Below, piece after piece: positions 59,136 to 64,000 of a DNA stretch of 64,000 nucleotides. The DNA lies in contig JAJTUQ010000001.1 of NCBI GenBank assembly GCA_021399445.1, positions 1,550,001 to 1,614,000 of the forward strand, in the 5' to 3' direction. This DNA is from Xylogone sp. PMI_703 (lineage: Eukaryota; Ascomycota; Leotiomycetes). Below the pieces are notes generated by a model, which saw nothing but the letters and a program-made list of their open reading frames with translations, did no database searches and was not told the DNA's origin. The first letter of the stretch is position 1; each line of letters starts with the position of its first letter. The position numbers and the translations under genes are program-made.

Positions 59136-61619
59136 TTACGCCGATGCCTCTTTATGCGCCTTTGCCATGGTGTTCAAGGCACTACCATTCTTAAACCATT
59201 CGATTTGTGGTTCGTTGAAAGTGTGGGAAAGCTTGACTTCAAAGGACTCTCCGTTCTTAGGATGAACTCTCATTGTCATTGGCTTACCAACAGCGAGTTC
59301 CGTGCATAATAAATCGATCTGAATATATTGTCAGTTGGTCACATCAAAAATTCGATTTTCTGTTCATGAAGGAGTCTACCTTGTCGTCTGGCTTGATCTT
59401 ATCGTAGTCTTCTGGATTAGCGAAAGTGAGAGGAAGCATACCCTGCTTCTTGAGATTGGTCTCATGGATACGGGCAAAGCTTCGTGTGATAATAGCAAGA
59501 CCACCAAGATGTCTTGGTTCAAGTGCAGCGTGCTCTCTTGAGCTTCCCTCGCCATAGTTCCAGTCTCCGATGACAACCCATGGGATGCCCTTCTTCTTAT
59601 AATCTCTAGCAGTGGCAGGAACAGCATCGTATTCGCCAGTAGTAAAATTCTTGACCTTGTTTGCTTCGCCGTTCTCAGCATTGATTGCCCCGATCAGCAT
59701 GTTATTCGAGATGTTATCCAAGTGACCACGGTACTTGAGCCAAGGGCCAGCCATGGAGATGTGATCAGTGGTAGTCTTTCCTTGAGCCTTGATAAGAATG
59801 GGAACGTCAAGGGCATCCTTGCCATCCCATGGCTTGAAGGGCTCGAGAAGCTGCAAACGGTCACTGGTAGGAGAAACAGCAACCTGAACTGAATCACGGG
59901 AAGCAGGAGGGGCTTGGTATGTGTTCTCTCCGGGGTCATATCCCCGGGCGGGAAGGGCCTCGCCAACAGGCTCAGCTAAGAGGAACTCGTTTCCGTCCTT
60001 GTCCTTAAGCTTATCCGTGAGAGGGTTGAAGTTGAGAGTACCGGCAATGGTCATAGCGACAACCAGATCTGGAGAGGTAACGAAGGCATGTGTTGCTGGG
60101 TTTGCATCGTTACGTCCAGTGAAGTTACGGTTGTAAGATGAGATGATAGAGTTAGCCTCTCCCTTCTTAACGTCACGACGATCCCATTGACCAATGCAAG
60201 GACCACAAGCATTTGCAAGCACCATCCCGCCAAATTCCTCAAAGGTCTTCAATTGGCCATCACGTTCAATTGTGGCACGAACTTGCTCGGAACCCGGGGT
60301 CACGGTGAATAGGGCTTTGGCCTTGATTCCGTGATTCAGGGCGTCACGAGCAATAGAAGCCGCGCGGGTCATGTCCTCATAAGAGGAGTTTGTGCAAGAG
60401 CCGATAAGACCGACTTTCAGTTCTTCAGGCCAGCCATTGGCCTTGACGGCCTCTCTAAACTTGGAGATTGGGGTAGCTAGATCTGGGGTGAATGGACCGT
60501 TGATGTGGGGCTCAAGCTCCGAGAGGTTGATCTCAATGAGCTGGTCATACTCAGCTCCCTCATCCTCTCGTAGCTCCTTGGCGTAGGCACGGGCAAAGTC
60601 GCCAATCTCTGTGCGCTTAGTGGATGCGAGATAGTCGTACATACGGTCATTGAAGGGGAAGAGAGACGTCGTAGCACCAATCTCAGCGCCCATGTTGCAG
60701 ATAGTGCCCATACCAGTGGCAGAGATGCTCTCTGTACCTGGTCCGTGATATTCAACGATAGCACCAGTTCCACCCTTGACAGTGAGAATACCAGCGACCT
60801 TTAGGATAACGTCTGCGTACCTGTCAGTAACCTCCATTATGATATTATCCACTTCCATGAGACAACTTTACCTTTGGGCGCGGTCCAGCCGGACAACTGG
60901 CCGGTAAGCTTAACACCAATAACCTTGGGCGCCTTTAATTCCCAAGGAAGGTTGGCCATAACATCCACAGCGTCAGCCCCACCAACACCGATGGCGCACA
61001 TACCAAGACCACCAGCATTGGGAGTGTGGGAATCGGTGCCGATCAACAGACCACCTGGGAAAGCGTAGTTCTCAAGAAGAATTTGGTGGATGATACCAGA
61101 GCCTGGCTTCCAGAAGCCAATGTTGTATTTAGCGCAGGAGGTGGAAAGGAAATCGTAGACCTCTTTGTTGATATCGACAGCTCGTGCCAAATCCTTAGCC
61201 CCACCCTGCTGAGCCTCAATTAAGTGGTCACAGTGGACAGTGGTGGGATTGGCAACGGAAGGCATTCCTGCGGACATGAATTGCAGGATGGCCATCTGGG
61301 CAGTGGCATCCTGGCAGGCCACACGATCTGGGCGGAGCTTGAGATAGGAAACCCCACGCTCAATTTCCTGGCCGTGGGGATCGTCTAGGTGAGAGTAGAG
61401 AATCTTCTCAGCAAAGGTCAAGGGGCGATTGAGCCTGCTGCGCACAATGGCGAGATTCTCGGACATCTTCTTGTAGTTGATGAAGTTGCCCTGCTCGTGG
61501 TTGTTCTGCCTCACTTTCTTATCGAGAGGGGAATCACTGACAGTGGCCATGCGGCGCACGCCCAGTTGGGCGATTGCTCGCCGCTGGGCAACACCCAGGA
61601 ACTGTCGTGAAGCCAGCAT
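59136..61619 (-). CDS. ACO1: Aconitate hydratase, mitochondrial
   Basis: Three exons, 61619-60872, 60812-59380 and 59318-59136, encode 787 residues (yeast Aco1 778). The N-terminal 25-30 residues ([23 protein letters not shown]) are a basic mitochondrial presequence. The 4Fe-4S ligands Cys389 ([10 protein letters not shown]), Cys452 and Cys455 (ACGPCIGQW) are present, as are the DSHTPNAGG and [11 protein letters not shown] substrate motifs. It interconverts citrate and isocitrate in the TCA cycle and is a classic iron-responsive protein. Intron 1 ends at GTACGCAG; an earlier CAG 8 nt upstream would break the frame. A CCAAT box lies about 160 bp upstream of the start. Symbol follows yeast; Aspergillus uses acoA. 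Confidence 0.97.
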
Positions 61620-62676
61620 TGTGGTGAGGAGGGGGAGTGGAGAGGCAGGAGAGGAAAGAATTGAGGAGGGAGAAGAGGAAGAAGAGGAGGGAAGGTTTTA
61701 GGTTTTGGAGCCGAGAAGAGCTCGGAGGAGCGCCCACCCTAACCGATGCTAAAACTGACGCGGGTTTTCGCGGATAGGGCCAATCAGACAGGTGGTGAAT
61801 TCACATCCGTGGTCGCTCATAGGCTGCCGAGGAAGATGTGATGATATCACAGCCGGCACAAGAGCAGCACAGCAACAGGAAAAATACTGTCCTGATGGCA
61901 GATCAGAAACAGCTAGTTCAAACCTCCTATGCATCTACTCTTTACTAGATAATGTCCAATATCTCATATAGCTACTCTGTTTGGATTCGCCGTTTTTCGT
62001 TTTTGCCGTCTGATAAATTTTTCTGTGACTTCTTCTGAGAGGCAGATGCCACCAACGATATCCTACGGAACAGGCGCGGAACACGTTGCCGGGGGGGCTT
62101 GCCGATGGCAACGCACGCATAAACGTGTGTTATATTGTTTGGGGCTTATTACGCAGGTAATCCAGGGCTGCAGCCCATCGCCCTGTCGTCAATTGGTCCC
62201 GATATGCTACGCTGAGTAGTTTTGTCTCTTCCTTCCTCCTATGGCCCTCTTTGCTTGTGATGTGCTCCGGCTTGCCGAGGAAGCGCTCCCAAGAACCCAA
62301 GAACCCACCACAGTAAGGCACGGACAGACGGGTTTTGTTTGATGCCTTACAGATCAGGCTCTAATCCATGCCTCTCTGCCCGGGCCACTTCTTATTACAA
62401 GTATTAGATGTGCTTTGCTTCACTGGCGAGGTTGTTGTCGTCCGTGTCCGCCCTGGAAGCAGCCACTAACGCAATCCTGCGCTATGCTCTTTTCGCCAAA
62501 GGCCCGCTGCAGTGGGAAAATTTCTGCGTATCTGCAGGTCTGGATTTAGTGGGGCCAATTTGGTCTCCAGATCAGAAAAAAGAGAGCTAAACCTCCCTCG
62601 TCTTGCCCATCGTCCATTATCAGATTGTTTTCATCCCGCCGCTCGCAGCTCGCACGCCAACAGTCAGTTGCCAACA
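61620..62676. promoter_or_regulatory. Divergent promoter, aconitase / BUD20
   Basis: 1.06 kb. The aconitase leader (61620-61740) is strongly pyrimidine/purine biased. A CCAATCA motif starts at 61780 (plus strand), about 160 bp from the aconitase ATG; the CCAAT-binding complex with HapX represses iron-using genes, including aconitase, in Aspergillus, so control here is plausible but inferred. Short frames in 61.7-62.6 kb have no features. Confidence 0.45.
61780..61784 (+). promoter_or_regulatory. CCAAT box upstream of aconitase
   Basis: CCAATCA context, about 160 bp upstream of the aconitase ATG; candidate CCAAT-binding complex site. Confidence 0.4.
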
Positions 62677-63263
62677 ATGGGCATTCCGCAGAAATCGACG
62701 AGGACCAAGACCCGGAGGCGCACCAGGTAAGTTCGGCCATGACCCGCCTGTGACGTTGTGCTGTTCCTCGTCTGGATATTCCCCTTCCAATTCCAGTCCC
62801 GATTCCATCCCGAACCCAGTCAACCCAGCTTCGTTCACAGATGGCCTGTTGTGGAAGGTACTAACACCTGTCCAGAGACCTCGATCAGATTGCGGCCGAC
62901 TTGCGCTCGCCCAAGCATCTGGCGCAGTACAAGAACACTAAGGCAGCTGAAGATCTGCCCGGCCTGGGCCAGTATTACTGCATTGAGTGCGCAAAATGGT
63001 TCGAGTCGGAGCACAGCCTCGTTACGCATCGCAAGGGCAGTACGCACAAGAGACGGTGAGTGAACTTTAACAAGATGGCAGAGCGCAGGAGAGTAGCCAA
63101 GGCTAAACTATAGCCATCCAAATACAGATTGAGGGCACTGAAGGATGAGCCATACACGCAAAAAGAGGCTGAGGCTGCGATAGGGCTCCGTACGGACAAT
63201 GGACCGAGACAAGCGGCTAGAGAGAGAGCTCAGGACATGGAAGTAGAGATGGAAGCCGCCTGA
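62677..63263 (+). CDS. BUD20: Bud20-type C2H2 zinc-finger protein (pre-60S export factor)
   Basis: Three exons, 62677-62726, 62876-63055 and 63128-63263, give 121 residues. The very basic start (KSTRTKTRRRTR), the block DLDQIAADLRSP, and one C2H2 finger YYCIECAKWFESEHSLVTH with a distal His in STHKRR match Bud20/ZNF593. The C-terminal helix KEAEAAIG is also typical. Bud20 shuttles with pre-60S ribosomal particles and aids export from the nucleus. Intron 1 is 149 bp with a clear CTAAC branch point at about 62861. It is convergent with DAM1, with 151 bp between stop codons. Confidence 0.92.
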
Positions 63264-63414
63264 AGCTTACTACGCCATGGCCAATGCTTAAGAAGGTCTA
63301 TGCATCCCGATTTTTTGGAGTCAAATTGCAGATCTGCGAAGCTGGGTATTCACGGGGACAATGCAGACCTCATGCTGCAGGAAAGTAAAGTTCGGCTCAT
63401 CGGGGGGTATCATT

Positions 63415-64000
63415 TTATCTCAAACTACGACCTTTTGCAGCTCTTGCGAGACCACTTGCTCGAGTTCCTCTCACGCCTCCTCTAGCTGCACCGCCACGGC
63501 TTGATTGTCCTGTCCCTCCGCGAGAAGCTGTAGCTATTCTCGACGGCGCAGGAGTTGAGAACTTGGATGTGGTCTTGGAAGAAGGGGGGTTATCGACGAA
63601 AGATGTGTCAGTAGTCCTGGAGAGCCCCACGGCATCAGTAACAAAAACGATGTTATCGGAAATATTACGTAGTCTTACATAAATGTAGTCTCCGAATCGA
63701 ACTCCCCATGCTGTCTTTCCGAATTGGTTGACTTATCTATGCATATTATCAGCGCAGTCCACCCCTAATATTTTCTTGGCTGGTAATTACTCAATTGCTC
63801 GTCTTGCTGCTGTGCTCGACGGAATGAATCGGGGATTGGTGCCTGGCAGACGATCGTATTAGCCAAAAAAAGGCGTGTCAGTCGAGGTGCGCATATATGT
63901 ACTTGCCTCTGGGAAATCCACACAAAACGCATTCATATTTAAGCCATACAAAAACGCAGCAAAGTTTTCACTAAATCTGGCCAAACTCTCATGCATCAAT
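63415..64000 (-). CDS. DAM1: DASH complex subunit Dam1 (partial, 5' part outside the window)
   Basis: Three exons are visible: 64000-63907 (cut by the window edge), 63842-63791 and 63731-63415, giving the last 153 residues or so. HESLARFSENFAAFLYG and LNMNAFCVDFPEAPIPDSF are the conserved Dam1 core; DTSFVDNPPS and a Gly/Arg/Ser-rich tail (RGGTGQSSRGG) follow. Dam1 is part of the ten-subunit DASH ring that couples kinetochores to microtubules and is an Ipl1/Aurora B target. The first visible intron (63906-63843) has a GC donor (GAG/GCAAGT) and CCAG acceptor: only this GC-AG choice joins PEA to PIPDSF in frame. Confidence 0.92.

Noticed and set aside
63660..63680. GTAAGA donor-like site within the last DAM1 exon
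   Set aside because: The exon is open across it and the translated residues (YIYVRLRNISDN) lead smoothly into the conserved tail.
1..64000. tRNA, rRNA, CRISPR array or transposon
   Set aside because: Looked for B-box-like GGTTCGA patterns, regular direct repeats, transposase or reverse-transcriptase motifs and terminal repeats; none held up. Eye search cannot exclude degraded elements; tRNAscan and repeat self-alignment would settle it.

Overview
The window is nuclear DNA of a filamentous ascomycete (Pezizomycotina). The evidence is short spliceosomal introns (about 46-199 bp) with CTAAC/CTGAT-type branch points, a fungal-only gene set (DAM1, SLD2, WSC sensor, FIG1, TMA16, BUD20, a CP2/Grainyhead factor of fungal architecture) and a secreted GH93-type glycosidase. 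The class cannot be fixed from the sequence; Leotiomycetes or Eurotiomycetes are guesses. I support 23 protein genes, nearly all with exon-intron structures rebuilt by eye so that every splice junction keeps the frame. The last gene (DAM1) runs off the right edge.

Layout. 1-2 kb: no recognisable gene. 2-23 kb: an ordinary gene-rich stretch: DUF167 protein (-), HAD-SAK/RGG protein (+), TMA16 (-), EXO1 (+), Ariadne-type RBR ubiquitin ligase (-), mitochondrial peroxiredoxin-5 (-), secreted GH93-like arabinanase (+), FIG1 (+), SLD2 (-), a RING protein (+) and a WSC cell-wall sensor (-). 23-41 kb is nearly empty: a 7.5-kb gap, an Osh6/7-like oxysterol-binding-related protein (-) at 30.6-32.3 kb, then an 8.6-kb gap leading to a CP2/Grainyhead-like transcription factor (+) at 41-43.5 kb. 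The gaps carry dense clusters of GTAC-centred palindromes, TATA boxes without genes and a few unexplained ORFs. 43.5-46.7 kb holds three protein-like minus-strand ORFs that may be an unrecognised gene or a relic. 46.7-64 kb is a compact housekeeping block: LACTB2-like metallo-beta-lactamase (-), UBP8 (+), EFM5 (-), NDUFA9-type complex I subunit (-), RPN9 (+), GAA1 (-), RBD2 rhomboid (-), mitochondrial aconitase (-), BUD20 (+), DAM1 (-, partial).

Functional threads. Genome maintenance and chromosome segregation (EXO1, SLD2, DAM1); ubiquitin and proteasome (Ariadne, RING protein, UBP8, RPN9); mitochondria (NDUFA9, aconitase, Prx5); secretory pathway and surface (GAA1, RBD2, Osh6/7-like, WSC, FIG1, GH93); translation and ribosome biogenesis (TMA16, BUD20, EFM5). 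These look like ordinary neighbours, not an operon-like pathway. I found no biosynthetic cluster, transposon, CRISPR array, rRNA or tRNA that I could support. The most unusual content is the non-coding architecture around 24-41 kb and some splice features (a GC-AG intron, a 13-nt internal exon, very small terminal exons).
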